Origin: Planctomycetaceae bacterium
Lineage (GTDB): Bacteria > Planctomycetota > Planctomycetia > Planctomycetales > Planctomycetaceae
Direction: 5' to 3'
Assembly: GCA_021732995.1 (NCBI GenBank)
Contig: JAKFWA010000055.1
Coordinates: 1-64,000 of the forward strand
Length of the DNA stretch: 64,000 nucleotides
The position numbers and the translations under genes are program-made. Below, piece after piece: positions 27,097 through 37,800 of this stretch. The notes beneath the pieces were generated by a model, which was not told the DNA's origin, did not search any database, and saw only the letters and a program-made list of their open reading frames with translations. The number at the start of each line of letters is the position of its first letter. Within the stretch, counting starts at the first letter, position 1.

Positions 27097-30000
27097 TCAC
27101 TCGATGACAACGAACTCATTGCCGTTCAACAGAGCGCGACACAGTGTTGTAAGACCATGCTGAGCGACCAGTTGGGAAGCGAGTCGGGTCTCTTCCGTGT
27201 CGGCGGGGCGGCCGATCGTGAGCAGCCAACCGTGACGGATTTGAGCTTCCGGGCTATCTCCAACGTCTTTGCGAATGCGAGCAGCCAACGCGTCCGACAT
27301 CTGCAGGATGAACGAGCTGTTGAAGAGGCTGAGCGCCTGCAGCGGAGTTGTCGTCACCTGACGGCGCGGTGCTGTTGAAGAGGGGTCCGGGCAGTCAAAA
27401 GTGTCGAACAAGCTGCTGCGACCGCCGCGCGGGGTAAAGCGATAGATCGACCGGCGGAAAAACTCGGGGCCGGAGACATCCAGCGGTTCGTAGTAGGTCG
27501 TGCCGTTGTTCGGGGTGATACTCACATCAATAACGCTCGGCCCCCCTGCTCGCAGATTGAGTTGTCCCGCGACCTGCAGCATGGCATCGCGAACGGATTC
27601 GGCTTCCAGCCGTCGAGGCGACATGCGCCACAGCAAGCGATTGTTCGCGTCTTTCTCTTGAGCTTCTGGTCGCAGCCGGGACGATTGCCGATAGGTGGCA
27701 CTGGTGACGATCAACCGGTGCAGCGGCTTGAGTCGGTATTGTCCCGCGCGGAACTGGCGTGCGAGCCAGTCCAACAACTCAGGATGACTCGGCCGGCCGC
27801 CGTTGAAACCGAAGTCGTTCGGCGTTTCGACGATGCCAGTGCCGAAGTGGTAGTGCCACAACCGGTTCGCCATCACACGAGCGAACAGTGTGTTGTCGGG
27901 GCTCGTGATCCACTCGGCGAGCTTGCGGCGGCGATCATGGTCCGATGAATCAGCGGGCAGACCGAAGTCAGCACGCAGCGATGAAACACCACCTGGCAGA
28001 ACCGCATCGCCGAGCGCATTGACATTGCCGCGCGGCAGGATGTGCGTTGGCCCCGGAGCCTTCGTGACCACCGTGTAAATCACCTGCTTCGTGGCCCGAT
28101 TCAACTCGTCATGCTGCCGAGTGGCGTCGGCCAGTTGTGTCTTCAACGCCTGCCGCGCATCGGCTCGCTCACCTTTCAACCAGGCGACAAGGTCCTCTTC
28201 CGAAACGTAATCACCACTCGCTCCGGCAGCGGCAGCAACGGCTTCAGGACTCAAAGCTTTGTCGTAGAAGCTGGCCTGTAGAATTCGAGCTTTCAGGTGC
28301 TTGTTGCCACCAGCCGGGCCATGCCGCAAACCGAAGAGAAAGTTCGTGTCATTGTCTTTGAACGCCTGCAGAGCGTTGCTCTTGTAGGGTGACCCATAGG
28401 GCTTGCCATCGCGATAGCCGGTGATCGTGCCATCCGCCTGATAGACAATGGCGATGTGCACCGGACGAGTCGCAGCCTCAGTATCTTCAGGAGCCTTGAA
28501 CGGCTGCGTCCGCGTGAAGCCGTTGCTGCCGGCCATCCACCGCTTCGGTTCGCGCTCGGCAAACACGATCGAATCAAACGTCGCACCATTCAGTGTCTGA
28601 ATGGTGATCGCACCGCCGCCCGCCTGATCGAGCGTCTGCACTTGAACGACGACCGCCAGCGTCTTTTCAGTGGTGTTGTCAGTGAACTTTTCCGTTTCCA
28701 CATAGCCCTTGCCGTCAACGACGAGGGCTCCGTTGTCGAGCTTCGCACCATCCATCGGTTTGCCGTGAGCCGTTCCAATGCTGTCTTTGAAGTCGCTGTC
28801 GAACTCCCAGCGGGCAGCCGGGGTCGGCGGCTTTGGCGCTTCCGCTTTACCAGCTCGACGCGCAGCAACGATTTCGTCGCGCGCGATTCGATCAATCGCC
28901 CCCAACTGGTCGGTAAGTTGCTTCAGACGCCGGGCCAGTTCCGCCAGCTTCGCGGCGCTTTCAGAGGTCCGAACTTCCTTGTCGCCGTGAGTCGCTCCCT
29001 GAATGTTGGCAATCAGACGGTAGTAATCCGCAGCAGAGACGGGGTCGAACTTGTGATCATGACAACGGGCACATTGCACAGTCAGACCCAGGAACGTCTG
29101 ACCGATCGTGCCGATGACTTCCTCGTATTCGTCCTGCAGCGCGAGCTTCCGCATCATGTCGCTCGAACCGACGACCGTGTTATGCACTCCGGCAACCATG
29201 AAGCCCACGGCCGCCGCGCCCGTCGGACTCGGATCAAGCACATCACCCGCAATCTGGCGGCGCACGAACTCGTCGTAGGGAAGATCAGCGTTCAATGCCT
29301 CGATCACCCAATCGCGGTACTGCCAGAAATTGCGACGCGGGTCGTTGCGTTCAAAGCCGTTGCTCTCCCCATAACGTACAATATCAAGCCAGTGCCGAGC
29401 CCAACGCTCGCCATATCGCGGGGACGCCAGCAATTCGTCAACGATCTTCGCATAGTGGGCGTCGCTGGGATCGTTCAGAAACGCGACAACCTGCTCAGGC
29501 GTTGGAGGCAGACCAATCAAATCGAAGTAGACGCGACGAATCAGCGTTCGCGGATCTGCGGGCTCTGAAGGAGTAAGTTGCCGTTCTTCGAGCTTCTGCA
29601 GCACGAAGCTGTCAAGATCCGACTTCGGCCAAGTCGTTCGCTTAGCTTGCGGCGGTCGCGCATCCGAGAGCGGCTGGAACGCCCACCAGTCGTAACCGGC
29701 TCGACGGTCAGTTGTGTACTTGAAGCGATCAATCGGGTCGCTGCCCCACTTCGCGCCGCCCTGCAACCAGTCAAGCAGCAGCTTTTTCTCGGCAGCCGAC
29801 AGAGGATGCTTCGGCGGCATTTCGTCTGCCGAAACTCGCTTCCAGATTTCGCTTTCATCCGGCTTGCCCGCGACGAAACCGGCGCCGGTTTCACCGCCCT
29901 TGAAGGCAGACGCGCGCTGCGTCAGATCCAGTTTTCCCTCAGGCTGCTTCCCGCTGTGGCAATCAAAACAATGACTGGCCAGCAGCGGCGCGATCACTCG

Positions 30001-30102
30001 ATCAAAGTGATGCTGATCCGCATCCGCAGCTTGCGTCGCAACAGCTAAACTCAGGGCACAAGCAACGGCGAGCAATTGCACGAACGGAAAAAATCGAGGC
30101 AT
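27097..30102 (-). CDS. Planctomycete cytochrome c, DUF1549, LamG and DUF1553 protein (PSD1 type)
   Basis: The protein has 1001 residues from the ATG at 30102, preceded by a gaaggacg ribosome site. A signal peptide (MPRFFPFVQLLAVACALSLA) is followed by a haem-binding CFDCH motif near residue 45. DUF1549 follows, with LIRRVYFDLIGLPPTPEQV and RHWLDIVRYGESNGFERN. A LamG/concanavalin-like insert sits near 430-630. DUF1553 fills the C-terminal part (LAEWITSPDNTLFARVMANR, then TPLQALSLFNSSFILQMSDA). These giant exported proteins are hallmarks of planctomycetes; roles in extracellular polymer use are suspected, not shown. It lies between the PVC haem protein and DUF1501 genes in one operon. Confidence 0.93.
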   Translation of the reverse strand: MPRFFPFVQLLAVACALSLAVATQAADADQHHFDRVIAPLLASHCFDCHSGKQPEGKLDLTQRASAFKGGETGAGFVAGKPDESEIWKRVSADEMPPKHPLSAAEKKLLLDWLQGGAKWGSDPIDRFKYTTDRRAGYDWWAFQPLSDARPPQAKRTTWPKSDLDSFVLQKLEERQLTPSEPADPRTLIRRVYFDLIGLPPTPEQVVAFLNDPSDAHYAKIVDELLASPRYGERWARHWLDIVRYGESNGFERNDPRRNFWQYRDWVIEALNADLPYDEFVRRQIAGDVLDPSPTGAAAVGFMVAGVHNTVVGSSDMMRKLALQDEYEEVIGTIGQTFLGLTVQCARCHDHKFDPVSAADYYRLIANIQGATHGDKEVRTSESAAKLAELARRLKQLTDQLGAIDRIARDEIVAARRAGKAEAPKPPTPAARWEFDSDFKDSIGTAHGKPMDGAKLDNGALVVDGKGYVETEKFTDNTTEKTLAVVVQVQTLDQAGGGAITIQTLNGATFDSIVFAEREPKRWMAGSNGFTRTQPFKAPEDTEAATRPVHIAIVYQADGTITGYRDGKPYGSPYKSNALQAFKDNDTNFLFGLRHGPAGGNKHLKARILQASFYDKALSPEAVAAAAGASGDYVSEEDLVAWLKGERADARQALKTQLADATRQHDELNRATKQVIYTVVTKAPGPTHILPRGNVNALGDAVLPGGVSSLRADFGLPADSSDHDRRRKLAEWITSPDNTLFARVMANRLWHYHFGTGIVETPNDFGFNGGRPSHPELLDWLARQFRAGQYRLKPLHRLIVTSATYRQSSRLRPEAQEKDANNRLLWRMSPRRLEAESVRDAMLQVAGQLNLRAGGPSVIDVSITPNNGTTYYEPLDVSGPEFFRRSIYRFTPRGGRSSLFDTFDCPDPSSTAPRRQVTTTPLQALSLFNSSFILQMSDALAARIRKDVGDSPEAQIRHGWLLTIGRPADTEETRLASQLVAQHGLTTLCRALLNGNEFVVIE

Positions 30103-30180
30103 CGACGGCGTCCTTCGTGAAAACATCGGCGTGGCACAGCAGCAGTCGCGGAAGAATTCGCAGCAGCGTGAATGGCACCG

Positions 30181-32655
30181 CTAAGACTTGGGCGTCTTCG
30201 CCGTCACTTCCAGCAGCCGAATGACGTTATAGAGCTCCTGCTTTGACATCTGCTTATCCAGACCATCCGGCATGATGGATTGCTTCGACGCCGTCTTGGA
30301 CTCGATGTCGCTCACAGCGATTTCGAAGCGACGACCGTCGGTGCCGACGAAGCGTTCGGACTTCGCGTCTTCAGACAGACCTTGAGACAAGCCCGTCAAC
30401 ACTCGCCCATCCTTGAGTTCGACAACCCAAGGCACGAACTGCGGAGCGATCTCGCGGCTGGGATGCAGAATCGAGTCGACAAGGCGCTTCCGATCCATTC
30501 GCACGGCAACGGTCGTAAGGTCCGGGCCGACGTTGCCGCCGCGACCTTGCAGGGTGTGGCAGTTGCCACAGCGGGCCGCGAACGGTCCAAAAAACATTCT
30601 CCATCCATCGCCCACGTCGCCAGCCCCGGTTTGCGCCTTCATCCAGGTTTCAGTAGCGCCTTCAGGCGAAAGCTGCGGTTTGTCTGCATCCGATTGCGGC
30701 CACATTCGACGCGATACATCGCGAATCAAAGTAGATTTCGATTCAACCAGCTTCTGAACGGCGTCCTTGTCGTTGGAAAGATCTCCATTCAGGCCCAACA
30801 ACGCATCGGCTCGAATGTTGTTGTGCAGTTGCTCATCCTGAACCAGACGCAGCAGTGCCTCACGTCTTTGAGCGGCCTGATCAGGCCAGGCCGTCGACAG
30901 AGCCAGCGTGCGAATGGCTTCATACCGCACCTCGGAATTCTCATTCGTCGTGAACTGGATGAGCTGCGGTATCGTCAGCCCTTCCTGACTGACAGGCAGA
31001 ACTCGCAGCGCCATCGTTTGAATCGCCGCTGGCGTTTTCGGATTGGCGAGCGCGGCCAGCAGGTAGTGTTCACGAGACGGATTCTTCGAAAGATTGCTCG
31101 CACGGCCCGCGTCGAGCCATTCAATCGCGGCCAACGTCGCCTGGAACAAACCAACTGAGTTCACTCCAGCCGTGATCTGAACATCCAGCGCCGGTCGAAA
31201 ATCGGTCAGCTTCTCATCCGCAATCCAGCGCACGGCAAGCAGCCTGACTTCCGGAGAACTGTCCGCCAAACCAAGGCGGATCAGTTCGTCACGTTGTTGC
31301 GTAGTGGGAGTCATCAGTCGCGCGGCTTCCAGGACTCCCTGTCGCTGCCGCTCGGTGGCAGTCGCCCAGTATTTCGCGGCGAGATCACCCACCGTGCCGT
31401 GCTGAGCCAGTCCCCACACTGCCGCCTGATGCGTGAAGGGCTCCAATGAATTGAACGCATCCCAAGAGATCTTCTGCCGCGCGGTCTCGGCGAGCTTTTC
31501 ACCCTCAGTGACGGCCGGCCAGGCCGTTGGCTCGGGGGCAGTTTTCCAGGACAGCTTCCAGATGCGCCCCTGTTGGTGCACGGGGTAGCTTTTGTTGACC
31601 CAGTCAGTGAAGTACAGCGATCCGTCCGGCGCCACGGCGAAATCCACAGGGCGAAACTGATCATCCCCCTGCACTACGATCTCCCTCTCAGCGCGAAACG
31701 ACGCTCCCACCGATCGCAGGACAAAACACTCAATGCGGTAGTCGCCCCAACTCGTCACCCACAACTGACCGTGATACGGCAGCACGTCGCAGGGAGCCTC
31801 GCCCGTCCCGGCAACCATCGGCAGCGTGCCGGGCAGTTCACCATCCCAAGCCTGCAACGGGTGCTTGCCACTGCGGCCGAAACGGAACTGATAGCCAAAA
31901 TCACCACCGGGTACGACATGAATCAGGCGACAGGGAGGTGTCGAATCCGGATCGTTCTCCACTGAGAAAATACGGCCGACGGGATCGACACAAATCCCGA
32001 ACGGGTTCCACAAACCTGTGCACAGTTTTTCGAGCTGTTTGCCAGAAGCGTCAGAGCGATAGATGTTGCCGCCTTCCCCACCACCCGCCAGCACCCGACC
32101 GTCGGAACCGATGAGCTTATAGGGCTCGCCAAGATTCTCGCCCAACCCAAACAGCAACCGGCCCTGCTGATCGAACGTCAGACCAGACAGGCCGTTGTGC
32201 GGGTAGTCGCCTTTGGTCTCCAGGCGAGCGACTTCTTCCTCTTTGTCCGCGACGTCATCCCCATTGGTGTCCTTGATGCGAAACACCTTTGCGCGAGTCG
32301 CCACATACATCCAGCCGTCGGGGCCGGTCGTGAGACTCATAGTCGCCCGCGTGCCCTCGTAGAACGTGCGGAACTTGTCGGCTCGCCCATCGCCGTTGGT
32401 GTCTTCCACGATGCGAATGCGGTCACCCTTCGGTCCCGGATAATCCTTCGGCGGAAAGTGCGTATGCGACTCGATCACCAGCAGGCGCCCCTTGTGATCG
32501 AACGTCGCACCGACCGGAGTCACAATGTCCGGCTGCTCGGCAACGAGTTCCAGCTTCAGGCGGGCATCCTTCACCTCGGGCTGAGCCGCCTGTGCGGTGA
32601 GAACCGTATAAGACAAAACGAAAATCGACGCAGTGCAGCGAAGATGTCGAAGCAT
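30181..32655 (-). CDS. PVC-type haem-binding CxxCH propeller protein
   Basis: The protein has 824 residues from the ATG at 32655, with the signal peptide MLRHLRCTASIFVLSYTVLT. The N-terminal half is a glucose/sorbosone-dehydrogenase-like propeller (VGATFDHKGRLLVIESHTHF, GPDGWMYVATRAKVFRIKDT, FAVAPDGSLYFTDWVNKSY). The middle has HEAT-like helical repeats (about 430-660). The C-terminal domain is a cytochrome c with CGNCH (haem attachment) and GRGGNVGPDLTTV. It is probably an electron-transferring periplasmic oxidoreductase. It is the first gene of the run leading to the DUF1549/1553 and DUF1501 genes. Confidence 0.92.
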   Translation of the reverse strand: MLRHLRCTASIFVLSYTVLTAQAAQPEVKDARLKLELVAEQPDIVTPVGATFDHKGRLLVIESHTHFPPKDYPGPKGDRIRIVEDTNGDGRADKFRTFYEGTRATMSLTTGPDGWMYVATRAKVFRIKDTNGDDVADKEEEVARLETKGDYPHNGLSGLTFDQQGRLLFGLGENLGEPYKLIGSDGRVLAGGGEGGNIYRSDASGKQLEKLCTGLWNPFGICVDPVGRIFSVENDPDSTPPCRLIHVVPGGDFGYQFRFGRSGKHPLQAWDGELPGTLPMVAGTGEAPCDVLPYHGQLWVTSWGDYRIECFVLRSVGASFRAEREIVVQGDDQFRPVDFAVAPDGSLYFTDWVNKSYPVHQQGRIWKLSWKTAPEPTAWPAVTEGEKLAETARQKISWDAFNSLEPFTHQAAVWGLAQHGTVGDLAAKYWATATERQRQGVLEAARLMTPTTQQRDELIRLGLADSSPEVRLLAVRWIADEKLTDFRPALDVQITAGVNSVGLFQATLAAIEWLDAGRASNLSKNPSREHYLLAALANPKTPAAIQTMALRVLPVSQEGLTIPQLIQFTTNENSEVRYEAIRTLALSTAWPDQAAQRREALLRLVQDEQLHNNIRADALLGLNGDLSNDKDAVQKLVESKSTLIRDVSRRMWPQSDADKPQLSPEGATETWMKAQTGAGDVGDGWRMFFGPFAARCGNCHTLQGRGGNVGPDLTTVAVRMDRKRLVDSILHPSREIAPQFVPWVVELKDGRVLTGLSQGLSEDAKSERFVGTDGRRFEIAVSDIESKTASKQSIMPDGLDKQMSKQELYNVIRLLEVTAKTPKS

Positions 32656-32783
32656 GAAGGATCTCGCGAGGTGTTGAGGCGACAAGCAGACCTGAGCGAT
32701 CTTGGCTGATCACCGCCATCTTAGAGTCGAACGGACTGATCGCCCACCACGCACACCCTGTCGCCCCAACGTTCGCCCGGCCC

Positions 32784-32859
32784 GTAGGTCGGACAATCCT
32801 GTCCGACGGCCGGACAAGATTGTCCGGCCTATTCGCATTCCAGTTCGGATCGTTCACTA
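32784..32859 (-). repeat. 76-nt double-hairpin repeat, copy A, overlapping a stop codon
   Basis: Two adjacent stem-loops occur: gtcggaca/tgtccgac (near 32788-32806) and ggccggacaa/ttgtccggcc (near 32808-32830). They are followed by a conserved 30-nt tail that ends in the SDR gene stop codon (complement at 32857-32859). A near-identical 76-nt copy lies at 58968-59043 with the same relation to an unrelated gene's stop. Confidence 0.8.
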
Positions 32860-33585
32860 GAGTTTGCTGGGCATCAGTTGCATCTCGGGCACAACTGCCC
32901 GGCGATCAAGCTGAGCAACGAAGAGCACGGCGTCGGCAACGTCTGTCGGCTCCAGCGCCAGTTCCAGAACTTCGGGCGGAGTGGGCTTAGGACGCTTGGC
33001 CAGGATCTCGGTCCTGCACAGGCCTGGAAAGATCACCGTCGTGCGAATGCCATTCTTCTTTTCTTCCACGCGCGTGCCGTGAGCCAGGCCAGTGATGCCG
33101 TGCTTGCTGGCCTGATAAGCCACTCCGGAAACGTCCGGCATCTGCACCGCTGCCGTGGAAAGGTAGACGATCAAACCGCCGCCGTTCGCACGCATGGTCG
33201 GCAGTACGGCCTGCGTGCAATGAAACGCTCCCGACAGGTTCGTGGTGATGAGCAGGTTCCAGTCGTCAGCAGACAGCACATCAATCGACCGCTGAGGAAT
33301 GTTGGTCCCAGTGGCGTAAACCAGCAGATCTACGCGGCCGTGCTTCTCGACCGTTGAGGCGATCAGACGATCAAGATCCGCACGATTGCTCGCATCGGCG
33401 ACGGCAACATCAATCGCCACGCCTTCCGCAGCCAGTTCGCTTTGCAACTCGCTGAGCCGATCTTCGCGGCGGGCACTGGCGATGACTCGCGCGCCGGCCC
33501 GGGCCAAGGCCGCGGCAGTGGCTCGTCCCATCCCGCTAGATGCACCGACGACGAGTGCCACTTCGTTCTTCAAATCTCGGGCCAT
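32857..33585 (-). CDS. SDR family NAD(P)-dependent oxidoreductase
   Basis: The protein has 242 residues from the ATG at 33585 (MARDLKNEVALVVGASSGMG). The nucleotide-binding motif GASSGMGRA is near residues 14-22, followed by YATGTN in place of NNAG, a serine in LIVYLSTAAVQ and catalytic YQASK. It is a short-chain dehydrogenase with unknown substrate. It sits 28 nt downstream of the histone-deacetylase-fold gene, so the two are co-transcribed. The stop codon lies inside a dispersed 76-nt repeat. Confidence 0.9.
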   Translation of the reverse strand: MARDLKNEVALVVGASSGMGRATAAALARAGARVIASARREDRLSELQSELAAEGVAIDVAVADASNRADLDRLIASTVEKHGRVDLLVYATGTNIPQRSIDVLSADDWNLLITTNLSGAFHCTQAVLPTMRANGGGLIVYLSTAAVQMPDVSGVAYQASKHGITGLAHGTRVEEKKNGIRTTVIFPGLCRTEILAKRPKPTPPEVLELALEPTDVADAVLFVAQLDRRAVVPEMQLMPSKL

Positions 33586-33613
33586 GCGAATTCTCAATGT
33601 CGGTTAACGAGTG

Positions 33614-34549
33614 TCAACTCTTGGCCAGTTCCTGCAGGTGCAGTTCCACGCTCTCGGCCAGAGCGGGCAGACTGTAACCGCCTTCGAGCAGACTCACACA
33701 CCGCCCCGAGGCATGCGTGCGAGCCACCTGCAGCACGAGCTTGGTGAGGTCGCCAAAGTCTTCGGTCTCCAGACCGAGCGATCCGATCGGATCTCGCTTG
33801 TGAGCATCAAACCCCGCGCTAAGCAGCACCAGTTCCGGCTTACACTTCGTCGCTGCGTCGGTAAGCATCGTTTCAAACGCCGAGAGGTACTCGCGTCGCT
33901 TGATACCAAACGCCAGCGGCAGGTTGAACTTCGTGCCGAGTCCTTTGCCGCGTCCCGTTTCATCGGTGTCGCCCGTACCCGGATAGAACGGGAAGCGATG
34001 CGCCGAGAAGAAGTAGACGTTCTCGTCCTCGTAAAAAATGTCCTGAGTACCATTGCCGTGATGCACGTCCCAGTCGATGACCAGCACTCGATTGAGCCCA
34101 TGCTTCAGCCGCGCGTGCTGCGCGGCGATGGCCACGTTGTTGAACAAGCAAAAACCCATCGGCTCAGCAACGAGCGCATGATGACCAGGCGGCCGAATCA
34201 GGCACATCGCCAGCTTGTGCTTGCCAGACAGAACCTGGTCGACAGCATCGCACGACGTGCCCGCAGCCTTCACGGCGACCTCGTAAGACTTAGGACTGCA
34301 GACCGTGTCTGATTCAATGCGTCCACCGCCGCCAGCGCAATAGTCCTTGACGTGTTCGATGTGGCGGGCCGAATGGATACGTTCCAGTTGCTCGCGCGTC
34401 GCGGATTTGATCTCGCCACGCGTAAACTTCGTCGGAAGATCACTCTTCGCCAGTCGCTCGCTGATCGCTTCCAGCCGCTTTGACGTTTCCGGATGGCTGC
34501 CCGTGTTGTGTTCCAGAAAACACGGATCGGTATAGAGCAATGGCATCAT
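33614..34549 (-). CDS. Histone deacetylase family (acetylpolyamine/acetoin-type) deacetylase
   Basis: The protein has 311 residues. The start at 34549 (MMPLLYTDPCFLEHNTG) is chosen because an aagga ribosome site lies 8 nt upstream. Motifs are LIRPPGHHAL (catalytic His pair), VLVIDWDVHHGNGTQD (zinc-binding Asp and His) and LSAGFDAHKRDPIG. It is expected to be a zinc-dependent deacylase acting on small molecules or lysine side chains in the cytoplasm. It is co-directional with the SDR gene. Confidence 0.92.
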   Translation of the reverse strand: MMPLLYTDPCFLEHNTGSHPETSKRLEAISERLAKSDLPTKFTRGEIKSATREQLERIHSARHIEHVKDYCAGGGGRIESDTVCSPKSYEVAVKAAGTSCDAVDQVLSGKHKLAMCLIRPPGHHALVAEPMGFCLFNNVAIAAQHARLKHGLNRVLVIDWDVHHGNGTQDIFYEDENVYFFSAHRFPFYPGTGDTDETGRGKGLGTKFNLPLAFGIKRREYLSAFETMLTDAATKCKPELVLLSAGFDAHKRDPIGSLGLETEDFGDLTKLVLQVARTHASGRCVSLLEGGYSLPALAESVELHLQELAKS

Positions 34550-34841
34550 TCGACACATCCTTCACTAAGACGACACCGCCGCTGGCGCCGCGCGAGCCTC
34601 ACCGGTCGCGAGTATTGAGCGCCAAGACCCGTTGGCCAAGATCAGGTTCGCAACCCGGCCGTACACACGGTTGACGCGGCTTGCTTCGTCACGACGCCTT
34701 TTTCCCCGCTGGGCTCACTCTCGAACCGAAGCGTGGCGTATCGAGACGTCTCCGGATGAACGCTCTGGCTTCGAGAAATCGAGCTACTACGATTGCTCGC
34801 TTCGGAGAACAGGCCGTGCCGTAAAGGATTTCGTAATCGCA

Positions 34842-37800
34842 ATGTCCTTCTTTGGTTTTCATCCGCTGATTGAACGCTGGTTCCAGAGTCGCTTTGCGGC
34901 GCCGACGGAACCTCAGAAGCTGGGCTGGCCACAGATTGCGGCGGGCGAGCACACGCTCATCGCGGCACCAACGGGTAGTGGTAAGACGCTGACGGCGTTT
35001 CTGGCCGTGATCGATCGGCTGCTGAAAGAATCAATCGCAGGGGAACTCGAAGCGGGCGTGCGAATCGTCTACGTGTCGCCGTTGCGGGCGTTGTCCAACG
35101 ACATGCACCGTAATCTCACGACTCCGCTGGAAGAGCTGAACGCGCTCGCGGCCGATGAATTTCCGGATGTGCCCATCTCCCTGCTGCGGGCCGGATTGCG
35201 AACAGGCGATTCGACAGCGTCGCAACGCGCCGCCCTGGTGCGCAAACCACCACACATCGTGGTGACGACACCGGAATCGCTGTTCCTGCTGCTGACATCG
35301 CCGCGTGGTCGTGAGGCGTTGAAGACTGTCGATACGGTGATCATCGACGAAATTCATGCGCTCGTACGCGACCGGCGAGGTTCGCATCTGGCACTGACGC
35401 TGGAACGACTCGAAGCCCACTGCGGTCGACGCATTCAGCGCATTGGACTGTCAGCAACTCAGAAACCGATTGAGCGTGTCGCCGAGTTCCTGATCGGCGG
35501 CCGCGCCGCGACAGGATCGCCGTGCCGCATCGTCAATGTGGGACATGGCCGAGACCTTGATCTGGCGATTGAAGTGCCACCCAGCGAACTCTCAGCCGTC
35601 TGCTCGACCGAGCAATGGGCGGAAGTCAGCGCGCGGCTGGTGGAGTTGATCAATTCACACCGCAGCACATTGATCTTCGTCAACACTCGCCGCATGGCGG
35701 AACGGGTGACTCATCACCTCAGTGAACTGCTGGGCGAGGATCATGTCGGCAGCCATCATGGATCGCTGGCATCGGACATTCGCTTGAAGACAGAGCAGCG
35801 GCTCAAGACGGGCGAACTGAAGGCCGTCGTGGCAACGGCTTCGCTCGAACTGGGTCTGGACGTAGGCTTCATTGATCTGGTGGTGCAACTGGGCTCGCCG
35901 CGTTCGATCGCCACGTTCCTGCAGCGAATTGGCCGGTCCGGGCACTCGCTGGGCAAGACGCCGAAGGGGCGACTGTTTGCTCTCACGCGCGATGAGCTGG
36001 TGGAGTGCATGGGGCTGATGCGAGCCATCCGCGCCGGGCGGCTGGACGCGATTCCGATTCCCGAGCTGTCGCTGGACGTGCTGATGCAGCAGATCGTCGG
36101 CGAGGTCGCGGCGAAGGACTGGGACACGGACGCGCTCTATGAGCTGTTGCGGCAAGCCTGGCCGTATCGAAATATGACGCGGCAGTTCTTCGATGACGCC
36201 GTGAGGTTGCTCAGCGAAGGTTTGAATGAGCGATCCAACCGCGACCGGCTGTACCTGCATCACGATCATGTGCGTAAGAAGTTGAAGGCGCGTCCGTCGG
36301 CGCGCATCGCAGTGACGTCCAATGCCGGCGCGATCCCTGAAGTGGCCCAGTTTCGAGTCGTCGCGCAGCCTGAGGGCACGGTCGTCGGATCGCTCGACGA
36401 AGATTTTGCCACCGAAAGCCATGCCGGTCAGATTTTCTTGTTAGGGAACACGTCGTGGCGTATCGAAGGCGTGCGCGGCACCGACGTGCATGTCACGGAC
36501 GCAGGCGGTGCGCCGCCGACGATCCCGTTTTGGCGCGGCGAAGCTCCCGGACGTACGGTCGAACTTTCAGAAGAGGTGTCGCGGCTCAGGTCAGAACTCG
36601 AAGCTCGCGTTCGCGAGGCCGCGCCGAGCTCTGAAGGCTCAGAGAAACCGCACGCGCCATCGTCCGACCTGGTCGCGTGGCTCGTGCAGGAAACGTCCTG
36701 CACCGAGTTCGCGGCTCAGCAAACGGTGACCTACGTCGCAGCTCAGGTCGCGGCGGTGGGTCTGGTGCCGACGAAGAAGCGAGTCATCTTCGAACGCTTC
36801 TTCGACGAGACCGGCGGCATGCAGATGGTTGTGCACGCCCCGTTTGGCGGACGTATTAATCAGGCGTGGGGCCTGTCGATGCGCAAGCGGTTTTGCGTGT
36901 CGTTCGACTTCGAACTGCAGGCTACGGCGGATGACGACGGCTTCATCCTGTCGCTCGGTCCGCAGCACAGTTTTCCGTTGGAGTCCATGTTCCCGCTGCT
37001 CACACCGGAGAACGTGCGACCGCTGTTGGAAACCGCGATTCTGCGCATTCCGATGTTCCAGATCCGCTGGCGCTGGAATGCGAATCGAGCGTTACTGGTG
37101 CTGCGTCGTGACAAGGGCAACAAGGTCCCCCCTGCCCTGCAACGCTTCCGGGCCGACGACTTGCTGACGCAGGTTTTTCCGTTGTTGACGGGATGCCAAG
37201 AGAACGTCGGCGAGGGCGATTTGAAACTGCCCGATCATCCGCTATTGCAACAGACGATGGATGATTGCCTGTATGAAGCACTGGACTTCAACGGGCTCGT
37301 TGAAGTCTTGCGTCAGATTCAGTCGGGCGAGATTGAACTCATCGCACGCGACACGCGCGAGCCATCGCCGTTCAGCTATGAACTGCTCAACGCTAATCCG
37401 TATGCGTTTCTGGATGGTGGTGAGATTGCCGAACGTCGCGCGCGAACAGTGGCAACTCGGCGTTCGCTGACGGTTGAATCCGTCAGTGATCTGAGCCGGT
37501 TGGACCCGCTGGCCATTGAGCAAGTTGTCCGGGATGCGCAGCCGCTGGTCAGAAACGCAGATGAACTGCACGACGTGCTGATGTCGCGCATCGTGCTACC
37601 CGCTGCAGAGGAACCAGACTTCGAGGAATGGTTCCGAGAGCTGCGTGATGACCGCCGCGCGACGGCCTTTGCGTTTCCGGATGGGGCCAGCGCTTGGACT
37701 TGCGCCGAACGCCTGCCAGCCGCACGGGCAATGTTTCCGAATGCAGAGTTTCAGACCGAACTGGCCGTGCCAGCCAGCGTGCGTCAGGACTGGACGGACA

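Noticed and set aside
28456-29568. Long plus-strand frame opposite the DUF1549/1553 gene
   Set aside because: Shadow of a GC-rich gene; the minus-strand translation has all family motifs.
34632-34841. N-terminal extension of the Lhr gene
   Set aside because: The family's conserved start (FHPLIERWF) begins at 34842; the upstream residues have random composition.
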